Shown: positions 1-26,800, counted from the first letter of the stretch. The stretch: 64,000 nucleotides of DNA from Plumapathes pennacea (GCA_964036295.1 OZ038470.1:4279501-4343500), one strand, 5' to 3'. A program made the numbers and translations. Notes: generated by a model not told the origin, from the letters alone.

Positions 1-12
1 GTGACTACTCAC

Positions 13-219
13 AAGAGATCCTGCCCATTTTGACTCTAGCTGCTCAATTTTCAGCTGGAAGACCTCGCCAAGACGTAATGCTCGGTTAGTGAAAACCAAG
101 CCATGGTCATATGTATCTCCTTCTCGAGTGGCTTGCCTATTCTTTTCTCCGCTGAGCTTGATGTATCGCCCGTGCTTCTCGTGAAAACTCATCATCCAGG
201 GAACAGGTTTGTGAAGCAT
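13..219 (-). CDS. Neuralized-like NHR-domain protein, first coding exon (partial)
   Basis: On the minus strand an ATG at 219-217 opens a 69-codon exon. It ends at a consensus donor (AG-free GTGAGT, bases 12-1), so the rest of the gene lies outside the window. An in-frame TGA lies just upstream of this ATG, which fixes the start. The peptide contains FHEKHGRYIKLSG, then DHGLVFTNRALRLGEVFQLKIE, then WAGSL. This is the beginning of a Neuralized homology repeat (NHR), the domain that binds partner proteins in Neuralized-family E3 ligases and in NEURL4. Which family member it is cannot be decided from one exon. It is divergent to RAB3GAP1, with 325 bp between the two start codons. Confidence 0.8.
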
Positions 220-544
220 CAATATTCACTCGGTAATCGAGTACTGCTCGCTGGGAAAACCATACATACGTGACAACAACGTCGTTTCTTATTTACCTCA
301 GATTTCCTGTTGGCGAGGAAACTGGAACTGAGTCTGACGTCACAATGCTTCTCGCGCGCGGGAATCGTTTCTGTCAAAAGGAACTGTTAACTACCACCGA
401 GCTAAAAAATTGCAGATAAAAAAGTGCAAAATGTAGCATCGAAAACACAACGGTTATTAACAAAGTTTCGGCCTTGTGGATGTTTCTACTTGTTCACCAA
501 TGAAGTCATTGGGAAACAGCGCATGCTCAGAAGACTGAAACAAA
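220..544. promoter_or_regulatory. Bidirectional promoter between NEURL-like gene and RAB3GAP1
   Basis: The two start codons face away from each other across 325 bp. The interval holds a perfect palindromic CRE (TGACGTCA, 335-342) next to a CG-rich, E2F-like stretch (about 350-365). At the RAB3GAP1 start the sequence AAAATGGCGGAC (542-553) overlaps the ATG and resembles the YY1 motif often found over translation starts. The motifs are read directly; shared regulation of the two genes is inference. Confidence 0.6.
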
Positions 545-13877
<13,333 letters not shown>

Positions 13878-14212
13878 GTGGTGCCCATGTTTTTGACGCT
13901 CAGTTGTGCCAACAGTAAAACTGGAAGTGAAACTTGCGTGAAACTGGAATCATTGCAGTAGGAGCTTTCGCATGAAAGTTTCATGGATTGCCTAAGTTGC
14001 CTTCTGCTTCCCTTCTGTGTTCAAAACAATTTTATTGCAAAATTCGGCACAAAATTCGCAAGCAATATGCACACAGAAGCTTTGCTTCCTCTTATAAATG
14101 CAACGAGAAATGGAAAGTCTGTTTTATGACTAGGCTGTGAGCCGAACTGGGCACCCAAAGGAATGAAGTGATTTATCAGAGAGTTATAGAGAATGTATAT
14201 ACCTCAATCTGA

Positions 14213-14218
14213 AATAAA
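14213..14218 (+). terminator. Candidate RAB3GAP1 polyadenylation signal
   Basis: AATAAA lies 336 bases after the stop codon, with no earlier canonical hexamer noticed. Confidence 0.55.
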
Positions 14219-14964
14219 TATATATTTGGTCCCGTCACGTTTTCTACCTGTCAACTAGATACTAATGATGATTTAGCCACCTAATAACGCGGACAGCTAC
14301 AAGAAAATTAAAAAAAAAAAAAAAAAAAAAAAACGCTTTGGGCCGATTTTACAACAAAGCCTAACTTAGACCTGGTTTATCGCTAAATTGAAGTTTAGAC
14401 GGACGCCGTAAAACAGGGTTAGCCAAACGTTAAATTGCATTTTCAGAACATGGATCGGAGTCGGTTTATGAAGACGACGTTTAGCCGTTGTCCGTTGCAT
14501 GGCTATTGTTTAAATCTACTATTAAATCTACTATTAAACCACCCTAAAAAGAGAGAGGAAACATCGGCAGGAATTTCTACCACTAATATTGGCCGCAGCG
14601 GCTCTAAATTTTAATACAAGGGACACAGAAGACAACTACTAACGGGTAGCGAACGTTTAGTTTGAGTTTCATTATCAAATTCTATGATTTTTCGCGCGTT
14701 GTGCACGTGCTTACTGCAAGTGCCAGTTTGTCCCCTCTGTCCATTGTGATGAACATTTAATAAAAACAAAGGCGCGTCAGTTGATGTCCGTTGATCTTCC
14801 AAAGTTCCAGTTCACCAAACACAACCTTGCCCTCTGTGCTTTGAGGGAGAAGTACTGCCGTTTACGGCGGAGCGCGCCATTTTCTTTCTTTTCCACCCTG
14901 CCCCTTCCCCCAGGGAGCTGAGCCTCTGCGGAAGGGAGAGAGGAATTTTTGTTTATTTTACCCG
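14219..14964. other. Intergenic spacer RAB3GAP1 to DNAJB11
   Basis: Contains an A-run (about 14309-14332) and unassigned AT-rich sequence. GCGCGCCATTTTC near 14874 is an inverted YY1-like motif. I see no coding exon. Confidence 0.5.
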
Positions 14965-14972
14965 TGACGTCA
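14965..14972 (+). promoter_or_regulatory. CRE/ATF site upstream of DNAJB11
   Basis: TGACGTCA lies 72 bases before the DNAJB11 start codon. ATF6/XBP1-type factors that control ER chaperones bind CRE-like cores, so this may link the gene to ER stress. That link is inference. Confidence 0.5.
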
Positions 14973-15043
14973 TGCGTTCTCCCCAGGCTCCAGGTTTTTC
15001 CCCACAGGCCCTTGCGACCTTAGTCGTGAAGTCTTCCGGCAAG

Positions 15044-18000
15044 ATGGCGTCTCTACACGTGTACTGTCTTTTAATATTTCTTTTGACGTGCTGTCTCCAA
15101 ATATTAGCCGGGTAAGTACCTTGTATCTCTACTCCTATTGTTCCTCCGTGTTTCTCACAAAAGATGTTTCTCCAGGCGGGATTTTTACGCGATTCTTGGC
15201 GTCCCTCGCAACGCGAACAAGAACCAAATCAAACGAGCTTACAGGAAACTCGCCATGAAATGGCATCCAGACAAAAACAGAGACGACCCGAAAGCTCAAG
15301 AGATGTTCCAGGATTTAAGTGCTGCGTACGAGGTTTGTCTAGTTATATCTCTGTTGAGAAGTGGTGTATTTATGTGAAGTTTTAATTATTCATTCACCGG
15401 GTACAGCTTACTGTACCCGACCCATAACATAAACAGCTTTTCGTAGCTTTTCTTTTTGTAGCGTTTTCCCTACTTAACATTAGATTTCCTGCATTTAGTA
15501 ATGTAGATTTGTGTCCGATCGTGGATGCGTTTGTCAGTGGAAAATGTTTTATAAATCATTATTTCTCAGCTGTTGAATTGTATTTTTGAGAACATCTCAA
15601 CTTTCCCGTTTTCTTGCAAATATGTGTTTTTGCGGCTTTATTCTTCACTATTCTGATTGAAGTTTGAAGGCTATCTGACGAGAGTGGTTCTTACTGGCAT
15701 CGGGGGGAATTTATTCGCCTTCCTCCCATATATTCAGTGAATTTATTTGCCTTGCCATACGTTCAGCTGACAGAAATTGATTATCGATGCGAGATAAATG
15801 GTGCAGCCCAACTTATGCTGTGGAGTTATGTGACCACTCTTATAGCTTGTTTTAGAGTAAAGAACTCGAATTGTGTTGTGTGTGTGTGTGATTTTATTAC
15901 TGATATCACATATGATTAGTTGATCCGTCCAAAATTTTCACGGCTCTTTTCAAGGTGTCCCCGTTCGATTGGTCCTTCTTGTGACAAATTATGCAAATCA
16001 TTTATGCAAATGTTTGTATAATTGTGAATAACGTGTAGAATTTTTATTGTTTCCACTGTGTGGTTATTTTCTGTGTACAAGTGTAAAAAATAAAACTACT
16101 CAAGTGTATCATTTTGAAGCTGTTGTCAGTTTTCATTGTACAATTCATTATGTAATAATAATAATCAAAAGTCTCTAAAGCTTGTGTACTGTACTTGTGT
16201 CATACAAAACTTTAAATTTTTATTTTTGTATGTAACTATAAACTTGTCTTGTTGTGACAACTTTCATTCTTTTGAATGTCTAAAATTCAGGTTCTCAATG
16301 ATGAGGACAAGAGAAGAACCTATGATGCACATGGCGAAGAAGGGTTGAAGAACAGTGGTGGCGGCGACCCGTTTGGTGGCGATCCTTTCTCAAGGTTGGA
16401 AAATAATGCTGCAATGATCTTATAGTGTTGAAGACATTGAGTTTAATTTAGCCCTATGACTCATAATACAAGTTCATAATACAAGTCCTCCCAATAATTG
16501 AATAATTATTATTCAAAAAGAAAAGTATGGGTGATGTAATGAGAACTTCAGCTTTCATCTGAGCAAACTATCAAAAGCCAAGTTCACCATGGCACAGTAT
16601 ATTTCTGGTGAGAAACTGAGATAAAAATATTCAAGTTGATTTACTCCTGGGAGTAAAATGTTTAAATAACAGTAAGTCACCATACTTCATCACTTTGTCA
16701 TCTGAACATTCTCCTATCTGCAGTTCATGCAGGCATTATGAGCATTATTTCAAGAGTAAACATTATTGATACATAGAAAATAACCACAGGCATGCATTGG
16801 GATTTGAGGTTGCCCTTCATTTGCTTTCAGCTTCTTTGGAGGATCATTTGGTTTCAATTTTGGTACAGAGCAGTCTGGCAGGGGTGAAAGACCACGTGGC
16901 AGTGACTTGACGGTTGACCTGGAAGTCACACTAGAGGAGCTGTATTCAGGGGACTTTATAGAGGTACCATGTTGTTTTGTAACAAAAAATAATTTTTGCA
17001 GAAATATTTCTCACGATAGTAATTTTGTCTCCACAAAACTCAAATCCTCACAATCCCAAAAATATGTTAAATTTTGACATTTCAAGAATTGCATCAATCA
17101 ATTCCAGCTGATTCCCCCTCTCCCTCTCTCTGCAAGCGAAGCTGCAAATGGGCTACTGGTCTCCAATATCTTTCAACACTGAAAGGCTGTGTCACACATG
17201 CTCATCATCAGTTCAAAATCCAAGTTGAAGCACTGTTGAAGTTTATGATGAAAACGATAAAAGCAGGATGAATGATGTGATTGCTTGTTGTGCTCAGGTT
17301 CTCAGATATAAACCAGTCTCCCAGACAATTCCGGGAACCAGGAAGTGTAACTGTCGGCAAGAGATGAAGACCACCCAGTTAGGCCCTGGACGCTTCCAGA
17401 TGTCTCAAGTAGAAGTCTGTGACGACTGTCCGGCTGTCACTTATGTTACTCAAGGGAAGGTTCTAGAAGTGGAAGTTGAACCAGGAATGACTGAGCATCA
17501 TGATTACCCTTTTGTAGCTGAAGGTAAGTATTGCAATGTTTAGCATGTATCCCCCGTGTATCCCCCCGGGCCCGGTTTTTCAAAGCACAATTAGGCTAAT
17601 CCAGGATTAACGAAATTATTTCTCTCAACCTCTCTCCCAATAAACAGCAAGGTTTTGCTCGAAGATAGATTAGAAAGCATGTTCCAGCTTAAAATGTTAT
17701 CAAGAAAGTCATTGTGGACGAAACCTTTATGTTTTCAGGCTAAAAAATGAAAAGTTTAGACCTAATCCAGGATTAGCCTAATCGTGCTTTGAAAAACCAG
17801 GCCCTGTATGCTATTTCTGCTATGCTATTGCTGTTCCAGAGAAAAAAATGAAACCTGGGAGAGTATTTTCATGCATATTGTATTATGGTCACTTCACTGA
17901 AAGGGGAAAATGTATGTCCAAAATTTGTTGACTGTTGTTGTTGCTTTTTAGGAGAGCCTCATATTGATGGAGAACCAGGAGATCTGAAATTTAAAATTAT

Positions 18001-19452
18001 TGAACTTAGGTGAGTGCTCTACTGTATTCCTTTAAACCTATGCAGTAACGAGTTATTAAAAGAGTTAGCTCAGTTATCTATAAAAGCCAAATGAACACCT
18101 CACTCAGTACATATGAATTGTTTGGAAAATGCCATCAAGACTGAATAATAGTTTCAAACCCAGTTAATCCAAATTGTCACTCAAGCACATTACTGATACC
18201 AGATACCACTGACCACATTACACCACTCTTGCTTATTAACTTATTGCATCTAATGCATTTTGTTTTGCGTCGACAAGGCATGAGAGATTTGATCGGAAAG
18301 GAGATGATTTGTATACCAACATCACTGTCTCACTCAAAGATGCACTATGTGGGTTTGAGTTAGATATCAAGCACCTTGATGACCACAAGGTAATGTTGTT
18401 TTCATTCATGATACAGTCAAATCTCTCCTTACAGATACCCCTATATTGTGGACAGTTCTCTTGGTCCCTGCAAAATCCCAAATGTCTTCTATTTAAAAGA
18501 AAACCTATAAAACGGCCCCTCTACATTATGACAACAGATACCAAAACTCCTTTGAGTCGTGTGAATGCCTTCCAAAATTCATAACTATAACTTCTCAACA
18601 TATGGGCAAGAACACAATGTGACACTTAAATGAAAGTTGTTGATATCTTCATACTCACAGCACTTTCTGTACTTCACCTTATGCTAAAAACTTGAAATTC
18701 CCCCTCCCAAATATGAAAATTAAAGTGCACTTTAAGGTTGTGTATTTTCGTTTCCAATACCACATGTTGCTGTTGTCAGGTTCATATCGTTCGTGAGAAG
18801 ATCACATGGCCTGGTGCAAGAATAAAAAAGAAAGGTGAAGGAATGCCCAACTATAGCAACAACCATGACAAGGGGGATCTCTATGTCACATTTGATGTAG
18901 AATTCCCTCGAGGAAGTCTAACAGATGAAGATAAAGAAAGTAAGTACAATTCGTGTGGAGTTTATTTATTTCCCAAACTAATACATTATTATTTTGCATT
19001 GCATACTAGAGGCATAGGCAATTGCAAAATTAGATTCAGCCAAAAATCAGTTTCTTGGTGAATAGATGCAACTCTCTTTCTTTGAACACCACATAAATAT
19101 ACTTTTCAACTGTGTGATTACCTTATGTTTGAATCCCCTATCATTGCACAGAACTGTGGAAAACAACATCAAACTCAAGTGCAACTTTCTTAGTTCATAT
19201 AATGCTTTTAAAACCTCGTATTTAGCCAAGAAATTCAAAACTAAGACTCTACACTCAAGTACCATGTACCACATACATTTTCTATAATTTTGCAAGTAAG
19301 TAAGTGAGTTTGCTTGACTACTGGAAGAAATGGCTCAACCAAACTTTACAAGTTTAGTCTGGCATGTAATCCTAATGACTGCTGGTTGTTTTGCAGATAT
19401 TTCGAAAATTTTGCAGCAACAATCAAAGCACAGGGTGTACAATGGACTATAA
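15044..19452 (+). CDS. DNAJB11: ER-resident DnaJ co-chaperone ERdj3
   Basis: Nine exons join to 357 residues (human 358): 15044-15111, 15176-15332, 16291-16394, 16831-16963, 17298-17523, 17952-18009, 18278-18389, 18780-18939, 19397-19452. Residues 1-22 form a hydrophobic signal peptide. The J domain follows at about 24-90, with the HPD motif at 53-55 that stimulates the Hsp70 (BiP) ATPase. A Gly/Phe linker ([11 protein letters not shown]) comes next. The substrate-binding part carries the [19 protein letters not shown] and CDDC cysteines of the ERdj3 family, then [11 protein letters not shown] and [12 protein letters not shown]. The last exon encodes KHRVYNGL, matching the family C terminus. 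It acts in the ER lumen on nascent or misfolded clients. CAAGATGGCGTC (15040-15051) over the start resembles a YY1 site. The gene looks intact. Confidence 0.96.
16446..16665. mobile_element. CCCTTTCACTCC MITE, diverged copy
   Basis: Shares the interior with other copies (ACAAGTCCTCCCAA, GAGCAAACTATCAAAAGCCAAG, TTCTGGTGAGAAACTGAG), with degenerate ends TTAGCCCTATGACTC and GGGAGTAAAATGTTTAA. It lies in DNAJB11 intron 3. Confidence 0.65.
17568..17804. mobile_element. MITE with GGGCCYGGTTTTTCAAAGC ends
   Basis: The left end GGCCCGGTTTTTCAAAGCAC and the right end GTGCTTTGAAAAACCAGGCC are inverse. The match continues through AATTAGGCTAATCCAGGATTA against TAATCCAGGATTAGCCTAAT. The element is about 237 bp in DNAJB11 intron 5. 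Partial relatives appear near 6785, 26180 and 46510. Confidence 0.8.
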
Positions 19453-20094
19453 TCAAACCCAATCAAATTCATACCTTGTCTTTTCAACTAGCTAGCTAGG
19501 TACTGAGTAAAAGTTTCAACTTTCAAAGGAGTTCTCTTTTATCTTTTCTGTCCTGCCCTTTCAAGAAAGAGGAATTGAATTTGTGAGTTTCTTTTGTTGT
19601 AACAAACTTTCAATGTTTTGTGCACATGGTGATTACCAGCTTGTAGTTCTGCAGCAAGTTTTATAACATTTGAGTTTCTTGTAAATACTGCCACAGAATT
19701 AAATAAAATGACTTTAGACTTTGGTCATGTGTACTGTTGCTAGTTCTTAATTTTATATGTGCGAGTTTTGTCACATACAAGTCCTTGCGATTTATTACAA
19801 AAAAAATACTCTCTTGACATTAAATAATCTGTAAATATCATATATTGATGAATGATAAAATGAAATTTAACGTTCAATCAGCTTTTGTCAGCATAAAATA
19901 TTGGATGCCACATTCTATTTACTGTACTACCTGCACATATTCTATTTTGTGGGTAGAGTTAGATTGGAGAAAATTGAGCTTGATCACATGCTAGTATCAG
20001 ATGCAATGTCCCCTTTACTGTACTACACGTTATCTGTGAGTAGAGTTTGAAAGCAAAAAGAGCACTTCATGTAAGTATGACCTCCTCATTGCTC
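19453..20094. other. Convergent 3' spacer, DNAJB11 / SLC52A
   Basis: The two genes end tail-to-tail within 642 bases. AATAAA at 19702-19707 is a good DNAJB11 poly(A) signal. The SLC52A signal would lie on the minus strand and is not clear. No other gene seen. Confidence 0.6.
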
Positions 20095-22197
20095 CTAACA
20101 AGTCTGAGCTTGATGAAAGAGGTGGTAGACATTCACCAATGGAAACATCACCACAGCACCAATGCAGGAGCCAACTTGTATGCTTATACCGCACCAGAAC
20201 AAGGCACGCTTCCCTCTCTCCTTGACAATTGTACAGATGGTAAGCTTAGTGTAGCTGACGAGACCACCACTGGCAACACTTACAAGAATCTGTGAAAGAA
20301 AAAAACAACTTTAATGATATTTCTATGAAGTTACAATGGGCTACAAGTTTATCTCATAATCCATACCTTATTACATACAATATTTTCATGACACTTCAAT
20401 TATTTTAAACTTTGCAACATGTTAAAATCACAATTTTTGCACAGTCACAAAATTGAAGTGTCCCAAAAGTTTCACATCACATGCACAACTGTTTACTAGG
20501 CAGTTAAAATGCCAATCTCCAACAATACAACAATTTTTCACCAAGACTCACCCAGACAATCACATTTACACAAGAAAAAACACAGGATGAAAATTAAAAA
20601 AAGAGGGAGGGGAGGGTGAATACAGCATGACAGTTATCAAAGCTTACAATGGTAACACTTCCAAGTCCTGATGTGAGTAGGGGAGGGTGAGGGCTCATGG
20701 CTGCCAGCACCACAATATATGCACTGAGAAGGGTATAGAGAGAGGCAAAAACTGTCACCAAAACAGATGAACGGCTTGGGATCCACAAAGCTATGAAGCA
20801 AACCAAGGCACTGCTGATGGAGGACAGGATCGCAACTGAAATAAATATTAAAATATTTATGTATAGCAAAGAACTAATATAATTTGTATATTATTAATAA
20901 TATTGATATTTTTTATCAGTCCTGCTTTGAGCTCCCTAAAAAATCATTGTAATTTCTTCTAAAATTGGTGCAAATAAACGTTGTTGTTGTTGTTGTTGTT
21001 GTTGAGCTCATGAAACAAAACTTAAAGTTAGCCATTCCTTTGGAACTGTTGAAATGATTTACTGTTAACTGTATGCTTCATTTGTGTTCATGTTCAGGGG
21101 TGTTCATGTCATCCTTAAAAATTTTCCCTATGAGTCTATCCCGACCTGTCATGTCACTTCAAACAAAATCATGTCTATGGGGCAGAATATGAGAGAGGAG
21201 TTTGCTAACTCGCACTGCCCACACCTAACAGCTGGAGCACAGTAGCATAATTACCTAAATGGTACGTTTCATTTCCGTATGGTTCACTGGCAAATGAAGT
21301 TATTGATGATAGCACTCCATTCAACAGGCAGTTTATCCAGGCTTGAATACACAAAAGATATATTATATGACAGTAATCTTGGGAGCTGGAGAAAGGAGTT
21401 TCGTTGCTGATCCTGTCTTCATTGTTTGCGAGGGAGGAAGAATCGATGAGAATTTGTCTTTCGTCATCACTGTTTCTTTTAGAAGCCAGTCGTGCCGATC
21501 TGATTCGTTCTCTTTTTGCAACAGACAGGTTATTGAGTCCCCAAAAAGCTGCACCGCAAGCAATCATCATTGTGGATAGGAAAATAAAGAACGGCGCTGG
21601 TCCGAAATTAAGGCCTGCGTTAGTCCTGGGGTCTGAAGAGCTATTGGTGGTAGCATTGCCTAATGATTGATTGCACGCGGTGGCGGTAATGCCTTGTCCT
21701 AACGCCACAAAACTGGGTAGCATTCCACTTAGAGTCTCGCCTACAAACAAGGCGCTCATATAACGTGAAGGAAACGACCCCATGAATGTCAGAAACACCA
21801 CGGACGAAGTGCAGTCAACTATGGCCAAGAAGAACGACAAAACAAGCAGAGCGGTGCTGTGTCTTACATCGCCAATAAAGCTCGTCTTGTCCCAGAGAAA
21901 TGCAAGCAGAATACAAACAACGGTCCCAATGAAAACTACCAAGTAAATAACAGGCTTTTCTGTGACTTTCCTTGGAGCAAAACGATTCCCGATGGAGTAA
22001 GCCAAGGGACCGATGTTGGCAAATTGTACGATTACAGCGAGATACGATGGAAGGTTCCATTCTTCTGGAGCGTCCTCAACTAAGACTGGTAGTTCAACCC
22101 ACAAACCGTTCACTGCTATCCAGGATCCCAAACCAAAGACCACAACAAGAACATAAGTTGGCCAGGAGGTGCTCGTAGCAACACTTTCACTCGCCAT
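20095..22197 (-). CDS. SLC52A: Riboflavin transporter, SLC52A family (SLC52A2/A3-like)
   Basis: Three exons on the minus strand (22197-21225, 20835-20648, 20289-20095) join to 451 residues, the family's usual 445-470. The first membrane segment carries GSWIAVNGLWVELPVLVEDA and the second NLPSYLAVIVQFANIGPL, both strongly characteristic of SLC52A. Further hydrophobic helices follow, making about 11 in all. SGMLPSFVALGQG and the C-terminal FPLVNVY are also conserved. A hydrophilic loop near residues 230-265 and an N-glycosylation-rich loop (NQSLGNATTNSSS) separate helices. The family imports riboflavin across the plasma membrane to feed FMN/FAD synthesis. Which vertebrate paralogue is closer cannot be judged by eye. 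Confidence 0.94.
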
Positions 22198-23803
22198 TTT
22201 TTCAGAATTTTGTACTTTATGTATGATTCGATATGCAGTATAACGTAACGCGGGCTCAACAATAGCCTGAAATGGGGCCGAGGAGAGGCGACTGACAGTT
22301 CAGGCTTGCTCAACAAATACAAAATCCAGACAGACAGACAAAGGCAGTTAGGGTGCTGGAAGAAATACACCGAGTCTAGTGTGGCGTAGTGTCACTTTCA
22401 GTTCATGTGTCCGGTCACCATGAAAATAAAGGACCTTTGAAAAAAAATTAGTAACAGCTAGTAACTTGCCTATAGCACAGCACGCTAGAACAACCTTGGC
22501 AGCCGTTTCGATCTCTGTTCGTAATGTGATATTATATGAAACTAAATCGTCTGCAATTTTCAAATATGTACGCTGAATCAAAACATCCAAATTTCCTTTT
22601 TTTTCTTTTTGCGTTTATGTTGAAATACTTAGTACTGAGTCGGTTTTAAGCTCGACGCTGTCCGCCAATACATCAACAGCCCATTTATACAATGTTTTCA
22701 AAAGGCTGAACTCCTCGCCTTGTCGGAGAATGCTTGGAACTTCCTGCTCTGGAAGTGTTGTCATATAGTTTTTCTCTCTTCCTTTTTTTATTTTTTTTTT
22801 ATTTTCTATTTTTGGCAAAGAAATTGCTACAAGTGTATCTAAACGGTCATGGCACGGCGACTTTTTCACTAGAACTTGATGAGTTGAATTTTTCTCCCTT
22901 TGTGTCCATAACTGGTACTCAGAGTTCAAGGTTTGGAAGAACTTGGCATATAAAGTGCGAAAATTTAGCTGCAAGAGTTGAAGGCTTTCCATCGTTGTGC
23001 AGAATTTTTTTTTTTAATCGCATTTAAAACAATAGGGTGATTGTGGTTTGAAGCTAGTGCCACCGGCACTCACCAGCCGGACCAGTGTAAATAAAATCCC
23101 TTTGTTTCATTTGACCCGACAATTAAATCTAAAGGTAGAGTTAAAAGAAATTTAATCTGCCAGTGTAAGCCACCCGCTCAACGACAAAAGGGTCACGCTA
23201 TCGCCTTCTATTCTCATTACCAAATCTGTCTACTTCGCATAAAGTCTCAGTGAATCCAGAGCCTCCTTTGCCAGTTTCCTTCAAAGGATTTTCTCGGAAA
23301 GAAAAGTTGGAGCGAACAAAGAACTCTTGGGTATAAATGATTGATAACACTTGATCCCGTTTTGTTTTGTTTGCTCGACAAGAAAACTGTCTTTGTTTTG
23401 ATTTTAGTCCGATGTCTGCTCATGCGATTGGCGAATGACAGTTAAAATTGATACCAGCTTTGCGAGTCGCCGGGAGCGCGCTGAAAGCCATGGTAACGAA
23501 AACGTATTGAGAATTAAAAGCCGCATCAAAAATCCTGTCAGTAGTTCTGTCGCTCTGCCTTTATATCTCGTCAATTTTAAAAGACACTATTTCATAAATG
23601 CTGTAACTTTTTAATGATTTATCTAATCTGAACCACTGAAAAGGTGACAGACTGAAATACGGTAGGCCGGAGGGGTTCAAAGTGACGTCAATAAGATTGG
23701 TTTATAAGTTAATTCTCCTAAGGACGCGTAGGAGAATTCTCCTTCTAATCAACGCGCGAAGTTTATGAAGCGACAGGTTCGCGGCACGGACAGCACTGAA
23801 AAA
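22198..23803. other. Divergent upstream region, SLC52A / SPATS2
   Basis: Separates two divergently transcribed genes. It has scattered poly-T runs (about 22786-22800) and an open frame on each strand near 22615-23027, neither recognised. The last 60 bases run GC-rich into the SPATS2 start, where AAAATGGCGAGG resembles the YY1/ATG motif seen at other starts here. No exon supported. Confidence 0.45.
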
Positions 23804-26800
23804 ATGGCGAGGAAGAGCAAGTCTGCAAGAAAAGGTAGGTTTTCATGTCTTCGATCTCAACTGGACTTGCTCTGAAGGCAATTTTATGCGGTTTTCTTTA
23901 GGTGGCGAGCATTTCGACACGGAAAGTGGACAAGTCCTGGCGGAGCGCTCCGGTGGTTCTATCAAAGCCAAAGTGAGTCTATTTCTTCGATGTTCCCTCT
24001 CAATTTAAAGTGCTACACTCTCAGAGACCCTGAAGACAACTCTTTTCTCTTTGAAGATCGAACGAGTTCGCGAAGTTGTGCCAAACCGAAGCAAGGACGA
24101 CGTCGCGTTGATTCTGCAGTCCTGTGACTACAACGTTGAAACTGCGGTATCCTGCTTCACGTCAGGTTTGTAAAATTTAATGTTTCTCCTTAACCGGGTG
24201 TTATAGCTTCAGGCAGTCTCTATTAATTTTTCAACGAGTTGTGTTTCAGCCTTACTGCCGACAGCTATTGCTTGAGCCCCTGTTGCTTGAACGTGGTTTC
24301 TACGCAGGAAAGAATCTCGACATGGATTCCAACAAAATGTGGTTAGTTTACGCTAAAACGCTTTATCCACTTCTTCTTAGGCGATGCTGATGATGTTTTA
24401 GGAGAATGGAACATCCAGGGGAAAAAGGTTTGTCAAGATTTCTACTTTTACTGATATTAGTTACGTCACTACGTTGAATATAAAATATTTAAAGAACTTT
24501 TATATGTTGAAAAAAAAAAAAAATTCCGGAAAACTTTTGGCTGACTTTAATGTATCTGACAGGCTACAGTTGTTCGTCGAATTTAATCACTCGACGTTTC
24601 TGAAGGGAATCTGAGACGTATTGAAATTATATCGTCTTGGAAATATCTATTTCACCAAGATATTGCAGCGGTCTATTTGTAAAGCGCTTATTCCGGTTAG
24701 CCTTTCTGAATTCTCTTGATAGAATGCTTCAAAACGTGCTTTACAGCAAACGCTCGTAAATACTTGTTAGTTAATTTTTGAAGTGTGAATTAATATGAAG
24801 AGTGATGTGGAATACACAGACAGTTTGTAGTAAATATTTTTGTTTCACAACAAAAAAGCCGTTTGCCATAATTTGTACCACAGATTATGATTAATTCACT
24901 CTGCTGTTAACAGTGAAATGCCTCCGTAAGATATATGTAATATATTATCAGCTACATAAACACAATATTTTTGGTTTTGTTTTAGTTCTGAATTTTTTGG
25001 CAGCTGTACAAATCCTCAATCATGTAACAGGTGTATTTAGTACAATTTTCAGGGCTATTATTAGTTTACCTCCCCCAAATATTAATCAATTGAAGAATAT
25101 TCAAGAACATAAAAAGCATCTATTCACTGTACATGTGATTGTCCTTTGGATTCTTTGAAAACACTGTTCTATAATGCCATGTCTTAAAAGTTTCTTCCTT
25201 TTTTTGCAATGCAGCATATCAATAAATTTAGAATTTCTTAGTGACTGTCTTAAAATGGCATATGTTCAAGTGTCAATGTGCTGTGTCTGTGCAGTTAGAT
25301 TATGAGTGTTAAGGGATTTTGTCATTTTTGTCAGTTTGCAAGTTTAAGTCTTACTTTTTGTCCCAAAAGTCTTGATCATCACTTATAAACAAAGCTAAAA
25401 GAAAAAAAAAAATGCATGCATATTCATATGACAAATAATGAAGGGAACACAGCTTTGGCTGCAGACAAGTACTGTATAATTCCTCTGAGTGTCTCATTGG
25501 ATCTAAACCACTTGATCTGCTTATGAGCTTATGAAGCCTTTGGGTAAAGAGTTCTGTATTTCTCTAAAATTGAGCTAATTAGCATAATTGCCTCTAACAA
25601 CTACAGGGTGGTCAGTTTAGGCAAATTTGATAGATAATAGAATTTTTGCTTTGGAGCAAAAAAAAAACAACTCAGTAATGCAGAATAAAAGTCCCTACAT
25701 TTTCACATACCTTTTTTTTAAAGCCTGTCATATAAATGTTATTAAATAGTAATATTTTATTTTTCTCTTCTGCTGCATTGTCAACAACACCACATGTACA
25801 TTGCCAGACTATTTTTTCTTGTTCCTCTAAGACTGTTTGAATATAGGAACTTATTTCATTATTGCACTGACTTTAAAGCATTCAAGACTAGTGAGAAACC
25901 CAAATTGAGGCTGTTCATTCTCTCACATAAAATGTGTCTGCATGTCTCAGTGTTTTGGCTCCAAACTGTAGATTTTGGCACCTCTAATATGCAAGGATTA
26001 TTAAGTATTGATAGTTTGAATTCTTGCAGAATGGAGGAGGAGCTAGTAAGAAGAAGAAGAAGAAAAAGCAAGGTGTTAGTGAGAATGGACACCAGTTACC
26101 TGGAGAGAATAACCCTCCCAATGAGGATGAACTTGAGAGAACAGCTGGGCACACCACAGGTAAACAGGGAAATCTTGCAGGGCCTGGTTGTTCAAAGCTA
26201 ACTAACCTATTAGTGAACATCAAATTTTTAATTATGTACCATTAAAATTTATACTTATACAGATACCTTTAATAATATTGATGGTTAGAAAAATTGTTAT
26301 GGAGATATTTTTCTGTTGTAGAGGGGTTTTTGGATGATTTGGATGATTTGGTTGCTTTGGTTTTGTGTTTGCTGTGATTTGGAATTGGCCCAAATTTATT
26401 TAAGAGCATTCTTTGCCAATGGGGTAAATGAAAGCAATACATGATTGCAATCTTCTTGCAGAAGGAAGCAAGTGGCAATTGCATTTCCTTGCACTGTAAC
26501 AATTCAGGCTTCTTCAAAGTAAAACCATTCATTGGTTGAAAATTCTGATTGGTTGAAAGTGTTTTTTAATAGCCTCTGTGATTGGCAGATGTGTAATATT
26601 GGTTTTGGCAAAAAAAAACTGTTTTATAGCCATAGCCTTTATAGACGCTGTTTATCATGGAAAATCACATCAATTCACCAAGTATGGTGTCAGTAACGCT
26701 ATGGTCAGAAGTTCAAGATTCCGGTAAACAGTATACTTAATGATTTTTATGCACATTATTTGAAGCAGAGTAAATTTTTATTCATATCTTTCTTCTTGAA

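Noticed and set aside
22615-23027. Overlapping 125- and 97-codon frames on opposite strands between SLC52A and SPATS2
   Set aside because: Low-complexity poly-T/A content and no known family. Possibly a transposon relic.
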